From: Thermoleophilia bacterium
GTDB taxonomy: Bacteria > Actinomycetota > Thermoleophilia > Gaiellales > SKUG01
Direction of reading: 5' to 3'
DNA length: 18,765 nt
NCBI GenBank assembly: GCA_025964465.1
Contig: JAOPYS010000138.1
Span: forward strand, 1 to 18,765
The position numbers were made by a program, and so were the translations under genes. Each line of letters opens with the position of its first letter. Positions within the stretch are counted from its first letter, which is position 1. This document shows, one piece after another, positions 7,401 to 14,639 of the stretch. A model generated the notes under the pieces. That model was not told the DNA's origin. It ran no database searches and saw only the letters and a list, made by a program, of their open reading frames with translations.

Positions 7401-8987
7401 GGTGGGCACCTGCCCGGCCACAAGGTGACCGCTGAGATCGCCGAGATCCGCGGCACGGTCGAGGGCACGTCGCTCATCTCGCCGCCGCCGCACCACGACA
7501 TCTACTCCATCGAGGACCTCGCGCAGCTGATCTCCGACCTACGCGCCGCGAACCCGCTCGCGCGCATCTCGGTGAAGCTCGTGGCGCAGGCGGGGGTCGG
7601 CACCATCGCGGCGGGTGTGGCGAAGGCGCGCGCCGACACGATCGTCATCAGCGGCGCGTCGGGCGGGACGGGCGCATCACCCCTCTCCTCGATCAAGCAC
7701 GCCGGGATGCCGTGGGAGGCAGGCCTGGCGGAGGTGCAGCAGACCCTGCGCGCGAGCGACCTGCGCGGGCGCGTGCGACTGCGCGCGGACGGCGGCATGC
7801 GCACCGGGCGTGACGTCGTCGTGGCGGCGCTGCTCGGCGCGGACGAGGTGTCGTTCGGCACCATCGCGCTCGTGGCCGAGGGGTGCCTGATGGCGCGCAC
7901 GTGCCACAACAACCAGTGCCCCGTGGGAATCGCGACGCAGCGGCTGGACCTGCGTGCGAAGTACCCCGGCACCCCCGAGCGCGTGATGGCGTACATGCGC
8001 TTCGTGGCGGAGGAGGTGCGCGAGCTGCTGGCCGAGCTGGGCGTGCGCTCGCTCGACGACGTGATCGGGCGCAGCGACGCGCTCGTGCAGCGCATCACCG
8101 GCACGGCGGGCGACGCGCTGGACCTGGCGCCGCTGCTGGCACAGCCCGACGTCCCCGACGACTGGGACCGGCGCCACGTCGCGACCCTGCGCTTCGGGGC
8201 GGAGGAGCGCACGCTCGACCGCAGCATCACCGCCGAGCTGTGGCCGATCGTGGAGGGGCTGGACCCGGCGGCAGGCGGCGTCACCGTCGCGCGCGAGTAC
8301 GCGATCACCAACGTCGACCGCACGCTCGGCGCCGGGCTCTCGGGTGCGGTGGCGCGCTTCGTCGACGGTGGACGACTGCCGGAGGGGACCTTCGACCTCA
8401 CCTTCCGCGGCAGCTCGGGCCAGAGCTTCGGGGCGTTCACGACGGGCGGGCTGCGGCTGCGGCTCGTCGGCGAGGCCAACGACTACGTGGGCAAGGGCCT
8501 GGCCGGGGCGGAGCTGGTCCTGCACGCGCCGATCGGGTCGCCGATGGCCAGCGCGCCACACGAGCACTACGTGATGGGCAATACGTGCCTGTACGGCGCC
8601 ACGTCGGGGCGGCTGTTCGCGGCGGGGCGCGCGGGCGAGCGGTTCGCGGTGCGCAACAGCGGTGCGATGGCCGTGGTGGAGGGCGTGGGCGACCACGGCT
8701 GCGAGTACATGACCGGCGGCGAGGTCGTGGTGATCGGGCGCATCGGCCGCAACTTCGGCGCCGGCATGACCGGCGGGCGCGCATGGGTCGTGGCCGACGA
8801 GGTCGACGTGGAGCGCCACCTCAACGCCGACTACGTGCGCGCAGAGCCGCCGAGCGACGAGGACCTCGCGCACTTCTGGACACTCCTGCAGCAGCACCTC
8901 GACCTGACCGGCAGCCCGCGCGCGGAGGCGCTGCTCGCGGACCGCGCCGGCACCGCTGCCGACCTGCGCCTCGTCGTGCCGCACTGA
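4494..8987 (+). CDS. gltB: Glutamate synthase, large (alpha) subunit
   Basis: The 1497-residue product has the full length and domain order of bacterial GltB. It has an N-terminal type-2 glutamine amidotransferase domain with the nucleophile in ERDSCGAGF (C25, after a propeptide that is normally removed) and FHQRFSTNTFPSWERAQPMRMLAHNGEINT. A central domain follows, then the FMN-binding synthase barrel (KPGEGGHLPGHKV, SPPPHHDIYSIEDLAQLI, ISGASGGTGASP), a 3Fe-4S cysteine cluster C1131-x5-C1137-x4-C1142 (CLMARTCHNNQCPVG) and the C-terminal beta-helix (NDYVGKGLAGAELVL). It transfers the amide of glutamine to 2-oxoglutarate to yield glutamate. GTG 4494 is preceded by GAAGG with 7-base spacing; ATG 4536 and 4551 are in-frame alternatives. 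The small subunit gene gltD does not follow, so it must lie elsewhere or the partner differs. Confidence 0.97.
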   Translation: MRRPIPHIDTLAGTMHVPRMERDSCGAGFVCEVDGVASRRVVDLALGALENLAHRGAVDTDGPDATGDGTGVLLQLPLEFLGAAAGLERVADARPGEVGVGMLFLPPDGDRPQVESRVAELSTSLGCEVLGWREVPTRPEEIGRIARASCPRIAQVFIAQREPAPGADGDAFERTLLHLRRELERDALAGGALAGLYVPSLSSRTIVYKGMLVAGQLARFYPDLADPALRSAIAVFHQRFSTNTFPSWERAQPMRMLAHNGEINTLQGNVAWMRAREARLGEGAFGDDAEWLAPTVDDTSSDSGVLDGVLELLALGGRELPHAVSMLLPPAWEGASDMPADRRAFHAFHAGLMEPWDGPAAISFTDGRTVGAALDRTGLRPARWLRTSDGLVCCSSEAGSVPVDARTVVHRGKLGPGQLLVVDTRRGVVVRDERLGEQLGAMRDWGAHVSATRTVLERAEPQPAAPDPDDLLERQHAAGYTREELTVVLRPMLAGGEEPLGSMGDDTPHAALTSWSRPVTGYLRQRFAEVSNPPIDPIRERATMSLTTLVGPRQALLDLAPAPYRHMQLDGPVLTAEDLVALRAACAAADTATVTLNATFDATGGSGQLEGAIERLCLEAAAAARAGTVLLELDDHRSAPGRAAIPSLLAVGAVHHHLVAQGLRTQVTLAAIADDVRDTHDLACLVGYGAELVHPRLALDTVAAIALEPRAKLDIEPGEAQRRYVHALEHGLLKVMSKMGIATVDSYTAGQVFEVVGLADEIVERCLAGTPSRLGGIGFRELAGPLVARALAPDDGLESPGFYKFKRDGEHHAFNPASVKRLHTAVTHPDVLESGFEEGRELYRAYSDAVHEAPPVEPRDLLEVRGIGRRALDVSAVEPARLILRRISTGAISHGSIGSEAHETLAAAMNRLGGASNSGEGGEAPARFGTHLNSSIKQVASARFGVTPAYLQSARELQIKVAQGSKPGEGGHLPGHKVTAEIAEIRGTVEGTSLISPPPHHDIYSIEDLAQLISDLRAANPLARISVKLVAQAGVGTIAAGVAKARADTIVISGASGGTGASPLSSIKHAGMPWEAGLAEVQQTLRASDLRGRVRLRADGGMRTGRDVVVAALLGADEVSFGTIALVAEGCLMARTCHNNQCPVGIATQRLDLRAKYPGTPERVMAYMRFVAEEVRELLAELGVRSLDDVIGRSDALVQRITGTAGDALDLAPLLAQPDVPDDWDRRHVATLRFGAEERTLDRSITAELWPIVEGLDPAAGGVTVAREYAITNVDRTLGAGLSGAVARFVDGGRLPEGTFDLTFRGSSGQSFGAFTTGGLRLRLVGEANDYVGKGLAGAELVLHAPIGSPMASAPHEHYVMGNTCLYGATSGRLFAAGRAGERFAVRNSGAMAVVEGVGDHGCEYMTGGEVVVIGRIGRNFGAGMTGGRAWVVADEVDVERHLNADYVRAEPPSDEDLAHFWTLLQQHLDLTGSPRAEALLADRAGTAADLRLVVPH

Positions 8988-8994
8988 CCCTTCT

Positions 8995-9047
8995 CCCACT
9001 ATGAGCGGTATCTCCACGCTCAGCGTGGCAATACCGCTCATAGTGGG
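8995..9047. repeat. 53-bp nested inverted repeat (hairpin/operator) between gltB and the VOC gene
   Basis: Outer arms CCCACTATGAGCGGTAT (8995-9011) and ATACCGCTCATAGTGGG (9031-9047) are perfect 17-bp reverse complements. The 19-bp interior contains a second perfect inverted repeat, CCACGCT-C-AGCGTGG (9014-9028). Only the two base pairs between inner and outer arms mismatch, so nearly the whole 53 bp is self-complementary. It starts 8 bases after the gltB stop and ends 1 base before the -10-like TACAGT of the VOC gene. It could be a regulator-binding operator over the -35/spacer region, a terminator hairpin for gltB (no T-run follows), or both. Confidence 0.8.
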
Positions 9048-9048
9048 A

Positions 9049-9054
9049 TACAGT
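9049..9054 (+). promoter_or_regulatory. Probable -10 element of the VOC gene
   Basis: TACAGT lies eight bases before the ATG at 9063, so a start of transcription at or near the ATG would give a leaderless message; no Shine-Dalgarno sequence is present. The -35 position (around 9026-9031, TGGCAA with a 17-bp spacer) falls within the nested palindrome, so a protein bound there should block this promoter. Promoter activity is inferred. Confidence 0.45.
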
Positions 9055-9062
9055 GTGGCGAT

Positions 9063-9989
9063 ATGGTTGACTCCGCAACTACCTCCGGTTCCACGTCCGC
9101 GACGACCACGGCGGGCGACCGCGCCGGGCGCCTGCCCGACGCCCTGCGCCTCGGCCCCACGCGGCTGCGCGTGACGGACGTGGCGCGCTCGGCCGAATTC
9201 TACGAGCGCGTCGTCGGACTGCAGCCGTTGTCGGTGGTCGACGGGCTGGCCAGCCTCGGCACGTCCGACGGCGTGGCCGTGCTCGAGCTGGAGGAGCAGG
9301 CCGACGCTCGCCCGGCCGGCCGCCACGCCGGGCTGTACCACGTCGCGCTGCTGTACCCGACGCGCGAGGAGCTGGCGCGGGTGATCGTGCGCATCGCCAC
9401 CACCCGCACCGCGATCCAGGGCGCCTCCGACCACGGCACGCACGAGGCGATCTACCTGGCCGACCCCGACGGCATCGGCCTCGAGCTGGCCGCCGATCGC
9501 CCGCGCGAGCAGTGGCCAGCGAACCTCGACGACATCGAGGAGATCCGGCCGCGCCCGCTCGACGTGGAGGCGCTCGTCGACCTCGTGCGCGACGAGCCGC
9601 CCGTCGCCCACGCGGCCACCGGCCTGTCGGTCGGCCACCTGCACCTGCACGTCGGCAACATCGCGGCCGGTGCGGACTTCTACACGGACGTGGTCGGCTT
9701 CGACCAGATGATGCGGATGGACGTCGCGGTGTTCGTCGCTTCCGGCGGCTATCACCACCACCTCGGCATGAACACCTGGCAGGGCGTCGGCGTCGGCCCC
9801 GCTCCGGCGGGCACCGTCGGCCTGCGCTGGTGGACGGCCTACGTGCCCGATGCCGCGGACGTCGACGCGCTCGCCGCGCGCCTCGAGGCCGCCGGGTCCG
9901 ACGTCGAGCGCCTGCCGAGCGGCGGCATCGCGCTGCGCGACCCGTGGCAGCACGAGCTGCGCGTCGAGGTGGACCCGGACGCGACCTGA
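9063..9989 (+). CDS. Two-domain VOC-family protein (CatE-like, glyoxalase/extradiol dioxygenase fold)
   Basis: The 308-residue product contains two vicinal-oxygen-chelate modules. The first, about 30-145, has LRVTDVARSAEFYERVVGL, GLYHVALLYP (H93) and AIYLADPDGIGLEL (E141). The second, about 187-305, has VGHLHLHVGNIAAGADFYTDVVGF (H192/H194), GGYHHHLGMNTW (H231-H233) and LRDPWQHELRVEV (E298). The His/His/Glu set in the second module fits a divalent-metal site of the catechol-2,3-dioxygenase-like CatE/YfiE group; the first module lacks an obvious first histidine and is probably structural. The natural substrate cannot be told. A low-complexity Ser/Thr/Ala tail precedes the fold. ATG 9063 is supported by the adjacent -10-like hexamer. 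The preceding palindrome suggests control by a dedicated repressor not encoded in the window. Confidence 0.9.
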   Translation: MVDSATTSGSTSATTTAGDRAGRLPDALRLGPTRLRVTDVARSAEFYERVVGLQPLSVVDGLASLGTSDGVAVLELEEQADARPAGRHAGLYHVALLYPTREELARVIVRIATTRTAIQGASDHGTHEAIYLADPDGIGLELAADRPREQWPANLDDIEEIRPRPLDVEALVDLVRDEPPVAHAATGLSVGHLHLHVGNIAAGADFYTDVVGFDQMMRMDVAVFVASGGYHHHLGMNTWQGVGVGPAPAGTVGLRWWTAYVPDAADVDALAARLEAAGSDVERLPSGGIALRDPWQHELRVEVDPDAT

Positions 9990-10115
9990 CGTCCCGACGG
10001 GGCTGACCTGCCGTCCGCCTGAAATCCCCGCGCGTCGCGACCCGATACCCGGGGGTGGGGCGCGCAGGTCCGGGACGACCGTGCGCGCCGGTGGACACTT
10101 GGGACGGAGCTTCAC

Positions 10116-11156
10116 GTGGCACTCGCCGCGATCAACGACCTGCGCATCGTCGTGGGTGGACAACGCGTGCTGGACGAGGGCGTCGCCCTCGTCGGGCGTG
10201 CCCACACGTCCCTGTCGGGGGAGTTCTTCATCCTCAACGACGAGACGGCACGCGCCGCATTCGCCGATGCGTGGCAAGGCCGTGGCATCCCCGGGAGTGC
10301 GGTCATCACCGCGCACCCGCAGATCATCGACCAGGCAGCCGGCCTCGTGGCCCCGCGGGTAAGCGTGGCGCACTACGGCGACCTCGCCCCGAGCACGGCG
10401 CCACGCGAGTTCATCCACACCAAGACGACGGCTCGCGACATGCACACCGCCGACCCCGAGGCGCTGCTGTCGACGGCCTCCTACGGTGGCAACGCACGTC
10501 GCGAACTCGAATTCGCGGGGGTCCTGCACGGCGACGCCGCCCGAGCCGTGCACGAGCTCGCCGACTCCGTCACCTCGCGCGACTGGCAGCGGCAACGCGA
10601 TGCCATCGCGTGGGCGCGCACGCAGGGGATCTACCTGACGGACCCCGTCACCAAGGAGCGGGGCCTCCCCGAGGCGATCAGCTCGCTCGTGGCGGAGGAG
10701 CCCCGCCACCTGACCGTGGCAATGAAGACGATGGTCGACGTCCGCTTCGCGAACGAGATCGCGGCGCGGCGTGCCGCCGGAGTGGACGTCGACGTGATCG
10801 TCGAGCGGATCGACCAGGCGAGCCACGACGCGCTCGTCGGATCCGGGGTCCACCTGCTCAAGCCGAGCGATGCGGACCGCGAGCTGCACGGCAACGTCAT
10901 CATCGCGGAGGGGCTCGGCCACGCCTACTGGGGCACGCTCTGGGCGTCACCCCGGAGCTTCGCGCGTGACCACGTTCCCAACCTGTACACCGGCGGAGGA
11001 GACCTGCTGCCCCCATCGAAGCGGTGGGACCGTTCCCGCGAGATCGGCGGCATCACCAACGCTGCCGGCGCGATCGACGACCTGCGGGCAGGGCTGGCCA
11101 CGCTCGAGGCAGCACCGCACGACTATCGCGCGGGCGGGGGACTCATCGTCCCGTGA
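10116..11156 (+). CDS. PLD-superfamily protein with one intact and one degenerate HKD motif (first of a coupled pair)
   Basis: The 346-residue product starts at GTG 10116, with GGAG seven bases upstream. Its first PLD motif is intact: FIHTKTTARD (H101-x-K103-x4-D108) followed by LLSTASYGGNARRELEFAGVL, which matches the usual small-residue/Asn strand after the catalytic motif. In the second half the expected position reads LHGNVIIAE (H258, N260, E265), so lysine and aspartate are replaced, although the following YWGTLWASP segment keeps the same layout. The half with the intact motif might need a partner half-site from another chain. No signal peptide or membrane segment is seen, so it is probably cytoplasmic. 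The substrate (phospholipid or nucleic acid) cannot be told. Its stop overlaps the next start (GTGA), so the two are translated together. Confidence 0.75.
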   Translation: MALAAINDLRIVVGGQRVLDEGVALVGRAHTSLSGEFFILNDETARAAFADAWQGRGIPGSAVITAHPQIIDQAAGLVAPRVSVAHYGDLAPSTAPREFIHTKTTARDMHTADPEALLSTASYGGNARRELEFAGVLHGDAARAVHELADSVTSRDWQRQRDAIAWARTQGIYLTDPVTKERGLPEAISSLVAEEPRHLTVAMKTMVDVRFANEIAARRAAGVDVDVIVERIDQASHDALVGSGVHLLKPSDADRELHGNVIIAEGLGHAYWGTLWASPRSFARDHVPNLYTGGGDLLPPSKRWDRSREIGGITNAAGAIDDLRAGLATLEAAPHDYRAGGGLIVP

Positions 11157-12160
11157 CGGTCCACGCACACCCCATCGACGCGGCGGACCTCACGCGCATG
11201 ATCTCGGGCGGCCAGGCATCGCTCGGGGCCCTCACCCAGCGTGTCGCCGAGACCCGTGGCGACCTCTCGTTCGACCTCTTCCAGATGGCCGATTCCGAGC
11301 TGCTCGACGCGATCGAGTCCAGCCAGCCCGGCCGACGGTTCGACGTGCTGGCGGACGCCCGCCTTCCGGGCGGGGGCATGGCCGACCGGGTGGCCCACCT
11401 GAGCGACGGGCGCGGCGGGTCGCTCGCGACGTACGGCAACGGTGAGCCGTCGCTGTTCCAGCACGCCAAGAACTACCACTTCAGCACGCCGGCGGGCACC
11501 GAGAGCTGGCTCACCAACCTCGCGCCGATCCCCGACAACGCACTGCGGACGGAGCTGTCGCTGGTGCTCGGGGGCGACGCCGCGATCGCCGCGCACGCCG
11601 TCTCGAGCGCCACGCGCGAGGGGGTGCCTGCGGCGACGTCGGGCGCCATCGACGCCGCGGCGGGGCACGGCATCCTCGTCAACGACCCGCTCGCCGCTCG
11701 CTCGACCCTGACGACGGGCATCCACGACCTGCTCGCCGGTCCGCGCACGCGCGACCTGCTCGTCGTCACCAAGGGCATCGAGCACGCGCCGTCGACGCAG
11801 GCGATCGTCGACGCCCACGCGCGCGGCCGCGACGTGCGTGTCTTCGTGCGTGACATCGCCGAGGCCGACGCGCGGATGCTCGTCGATGCCGGCGTGCCCG
11901 CGTGGCAGGTGTCGAGCGGGCTCAAGCCGCGCGTCAACGCCTTCTTCGCGGGCGACCGCGGCGTCGTGTCCACGGCGTTCCTGTGGGGGAACATGGTCGG
12001 CGGTCCCGGCCGCGCCACGTCGCGCGACACCGGCGTGCTGCTCGCGGGCGACCACGGTCGCCACGTGCGCGACGCGGCCCAGGCGACCGTCGATGCCATG
12101 CCGGGTCGTACGCCACTGTCGAAGCTCGTCGGGCGCGGCCTGCTCCCCGAGCACGTCTGA
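11153..12160 (+). CDS. Degenerate PLD-like protein (second of a coupled pair)
   Basis: The 335-residue product starts at GTG 11153, whose last three bases share the TGA of the preceding gene (GTGA, 4-base overlap). Its size and layout parallel the upstream protein. At the first motif position it reads FQHAKNYHFS (H104-x-K106-x4-S111), keeping His and Lys but not Asp, followed by SWLTNLAPIPDNALRTELSLVL. At the second position it reads LKPRVNAFFAGDRGVVSTAFLWGNM, with Arg and Asn where His and Lys are expected. It is therefore likely inactive alone and may be a structural or regulatory partner of its neighbour. PLD assignment rests on the parallel positions and the strand after each motif, and is less certain than for the first gene. 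No secretion signal is visible. It converges with the propeller gene, with 15 bases between stops. Confidence 0.65.
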   Translation: MTVHAHPIDAADLTRMISGGQASLGALTQRVAETRGDLSFDLFQMADSELLDAIESSQPGRRFDVLADARLPGGGMADRVAHLSDGRGGSLATYGNGEPSLFQHAKNYHFSTPAGTESWLTNLAPIPDNALRTELSLVLGGDAAIAAHAVSSATREGVPAATSGAIDAAAGHGILVNDPLAARSTLTTGIHDLLAGPRTRDLLVVTKGIEHAPSTQAIVDAHARGRDVRVFVRDIAEADARMLVDAGVPAWQVSSGLKPRVNAFFAGDRGVVSTAFLWGNMVGGPGRATSRDTGVLLAGDHGRHVRDAAQATVDAMPGRTPLSKLVGRGLLPEHV

Positions 12161-12180
12161 CCACACCCGCGCCGGTCAGA
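12156..12180. terminator. Possible bidirectional terminator hairpin between convergent genes
   Basis: TCTGACC (12156-12162) and GGTCAGA (12174-12180) form a perfect 7-bp inverted repeat around an 11-base loop, and each arm contains the TGA stop of one of the two convergent genes. There is no T-run on either side, so classical Rho-independent termination is not assured. Confidence 0.35.
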
Positions 12181-14584
12181 TCGCGGGCGCGACGACCTCG
12201 AGCCGGACGTGCGCGACGTAGGACTTCGCCGGCGTGCCGCTGCCGACCTTCAGGCCCCACACCAGGTCGGCGCGTCCCGTCGCTCCCGCCACGGTCGTCT
12301 GGGCGATCGACTCGGCGCTCGTCGGCACGTCGTTCCAGGCATCGGCGTTGCTCGGCTCGCACACCCCGGGGGTCCCGCCCGCATCGACCGCCCAGGTCGA
12401 CGGGGCAGCACCGAGGCCCAGCGCCTGCAGGCACGCGCCGAACGCGCCGCTGCCGGTCGTCCAGTCGGTGACGGCCGGGGTGAAGTCGGGGATGGCGGTG
12501 CTGGGTTGCAGCATCAGCACCCCGCCCCCGGTGTGCCCCGCATAGGCCGTGTTCTGGTCGACGATCGCAATCGAGGTGACGTTGAAGATGGACGTGGCGA
12601 GCGACCAGGTCGCACCCGCGTCCTTGCTGTAGGCCCGCTGCATGCTGGAACCGCCGACCGCGACCAGCACGTTGGGTCCGGCACTGTCGATGTCGTACCA
12701 GAGGCCGCCGCCCGGGATGGTCACGGGCGTCCACGTGATGCCGCCATCGCTGGTCTTCAGTGCGGTGTTGGCCGTCCCGACGACCCACGCCGAATCGCCG
12801 ACCGTGGCCGTCACGGCGTTGAGCCCCTGGGCTCCCGAGCTGCGGTTGGTCCAGGTACGTCCGTCGTCGGTGGAGGTGAGGATGGTGCCCGCCAGGCCGG
12901 TGACCCACAGGCGCCCCGTGTCCGGCGACTCGTCGATGTCCAGGAGCGTCTGTGCGACGGGGCTGACGACGGTCTGCCACGACGCGCCTCCGTTGCCCGA
13001 GCGTGCGATGGTGCCCGTGTCGCCCACCACGATCAGCGTTCCTGCACGGGTCTGGATGACCGAGTTGAGCGTCGGCGCTCCCGAGATGCCCGTGGCGAGT
13101 TCGGTCCACGTCGAGCCGAGGTTGGTGGTGTGGAACACGGCGCCCGAGGTGGCGGAGGCCCACGCCTCGGTCGCGCTGACCAGGTCGACGTCCATCAACT
13201 GCTTGGCGCTTCCGGTGGGCCGCTTGGTCCAGGTCGTGCCGGCGTCCGTGGTCGACCACGCCCAGCCGAGGTCGCCGACGCCGAGCGCCACCTGTCGGCC
13301 GTACGTGTCGAGCCCGTCGACGGGCGCACCCGTCGACCGCTCGACGGTCGAGGTTCCCGCGAAGGTGGTCGTGGAGGTGATGGTGCCGGACCAGCCGCCG
13401 ACCTTGGCGTGGTTGGGCGCCGTGGCGTCGATGCCCGTCGGGACGTTGGACGTCCCGACGTAGCTTCCGCTCCAGGTCGGTGTGGCGTTGGCGGCGTCGA
13501 TCGAGCGCACCGGGCCACACCAGGTGCTCACGTACACCTCGCTCGGGGTGGTGGAGGCGATACCGGAGATCGCGCACGCGGAGTACGGCTGGGTGATGGG
13601 CGAGAAGGTGGCGCCGACGGTCGCGTCGGTCGAGCGGTAGAGCCCGAAGTTGGCGCCGAGCCACAGGGTGCCCGGCGCGCTCGCCATGACCGCATCGATC
13701 GTGGCGCCGCCGGCCGGGCTGGTCAGCGTCGTCCAGGTCAGGCCGCCGTTGCCGGACCGCAGCAGCGTGCCCGCGGCGCCGGATGCGTAGGCCCAGGTCG
13801 TGTCCGGCATGGTGACCGACGTCAGGTCGTTGGTCGTGCCCGACGGCACGACGGTCCAGGTGGCGCCGCTGTTCGTGGTGCGCAGGATCTTGCCCCCGTT
13901 GCCCACCGCGAGGGCGACGTTGGTCGCGGTGGGCTGGAACGCGACGTCGTTGATCATGTCGGTCACCCCGCCGGGGAGGGGCTGGGAGACCCAGGTGCTG
14001 CCCCCGACGGTCGTGCGGTGCAGGATGACGGGGCAGCCGAAGAAGTAGCAGCCGCCGACCGCGTAGGCGTTGGTGTCGTCCACGGCGGCGATGTGGCGGA
14101 TCGGGGTCGTCGTGCCCGAGGTCTCCGGGGTCCACGTCGCGCCGTCGTTCGTCGTCCGCAGGATGACCCCGCCGCCACCGACCGCGTACCCGACCAGGGC
14201 GGAGGTCAGGTCGACGTCGTAGATGTCGTCCTCCTGGGTGCGCGCCGTGGGCCATGTCAGCGGCCCGCCGCTCGCCATGGCCGTCCCGTCCCGGTCGAGC
14301 TGCGAGATGCGCAGCGACGCCTTGTCGTTGCTCGAGCCGAAGTCGAAACGGCAGGTCGCGCTGAGGGTGCTGGAACCGGTGACGACCGAGCCGAGGTTCG
14401 TTGCCGCTGGCGCGGTGCAGCTGTCGGTGATGCTGGTGGCGCTGAGTACCGTCGCGCCGACCGTGCTGCCGGAGGTGGCCGCCGAACCCGGGGAGGTCGC
14501 CGCCGCCGCGCCGGCGAGCAGGCACACGAGGGCGAGGATGCAGCGCACAGCCGTGCGGGCGCGCGTGTGGGGGCGGGCGATCAC
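12176..14584 (-). CDS. Secreted Ycf48-like/Asp-box beta-propeller protein
   Basis: The 802-residue product from GTG 14584 begins with a clear Sec signal (basic RPHTRARTAVR, hydrophobic CILALVCLLAGAAAA, then an Ala/Ser/Gly cleavage region near 30-37). A beta domain with two cysteines (C55, C78) spans about 38-110. From about 120 to 665 there are eleven repeats of the Asp-box type, such as TTNDGATWTPE, SGNGGLTWTTL, STDDGRTWTNR and SKDAGATWSLA, as in Ycf48/sialidase-like propellers. A C-terminal beta domain (about 700-802) ends in VAHVRLEVVAPAI without membrane anchor or sorting motif, so the protein is likely released. Ycf48 itself aids photosystem II assembly, but in non-phototrophs the fold only implies a protein- or glycan-binding surface. 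It is the last gene of a leftward run, 55 bases after the SRPBCC gene; a GAGG/CCTC-type hairpin lies in that gap (14617-14635). Confidence 0.85.
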   Translation of the reverse strand: MIARPHTRARTAVRCILALVCLLAGAAAATSPGSAATSGSTVGATVLSATSITDSCTAPAATNLGSVVTGSSTLSATCRFDFGSSNDKASLRISQLDRDGTAMASGGPLTWPTARTQEDDIYDVDLTSALVGYAVGGGGVILRTTNDGATWTPETSGTTTPIRHIAAVDDTNAYAVGGCYFFGCPVILHRTTVGGSTWVSQPLPGGVTDMINDVAFQPTATNVALAVGNGGKILRTTNSGATWTVVPSGTTNDLTSVTMPDTTWAYASGAAGTLLRSGNGGLTWTTLTSPAGGATIDAVMASAPGTLWLGANFGLYRSTDATVGATFSPITQPYSACAISGIASTTPSEVYVSTWCGPVRSIDAANATPTWSGSYVGTSNVPTGIDATAPNHAKVGGWSGTITSTTTFAGTSTVERSTGAPVDGLDTYGRQVALGVGDLGWAWSTTDAGTTWTKRPTGSAKQLMDVDLVSATEAWASATSGAVFHTTNLGSTWTELATGISGAPTLNSVIQTRAGTLIVVGDTGTIARSGNGGASWQTVVSPVAQTLLDIDESPDTGRLWVTGLAGTILTSTDDGRTWTNRSSGAQGLNAVTATVGDSAWVVGTANTALKTSDGGITWTPVTIPGGGLWYDIDSAGPNVLVAVGGSSMQRAYSKDAGATWSLATSIFNVTSIAIVDQNTAYAGHTGGGVLMLQPSTAIPDFTPAVTDWTTGSGAFGACLQALGLGAAPSTWAVDAGGTPGVCEPSNADAWNDVPTSAESIAQTTVAGATGRADLVWGLKVGSGTPAKSYVAHVRLEVVAPAI

Positions 14585-14639
14585 GCGGTACCATCGGCCG
14601 ACGGGGCCACCGTCTGGAGGCCGAACGGCCCTCGAGGCT

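Noticed and set aside
7677..10922. A 1081-codon open frame on the bottom strand antisense to gltB, the VOC gene and the first PLD-like gene
   Set aside because: It is Arg/Ala/Val/His-rich with no domain signature and spans three genes with clear homology on the other strand; long antisense frames are expected at this GC content.
14619..14630. GGCCG-AA-CGGCC hairpin between the SRPBCC and propeller genes as a strong terminator
   Set aside because: The loop is too tight and no T-run follows; an imperfect 7-bp stem is possible but not convincing.
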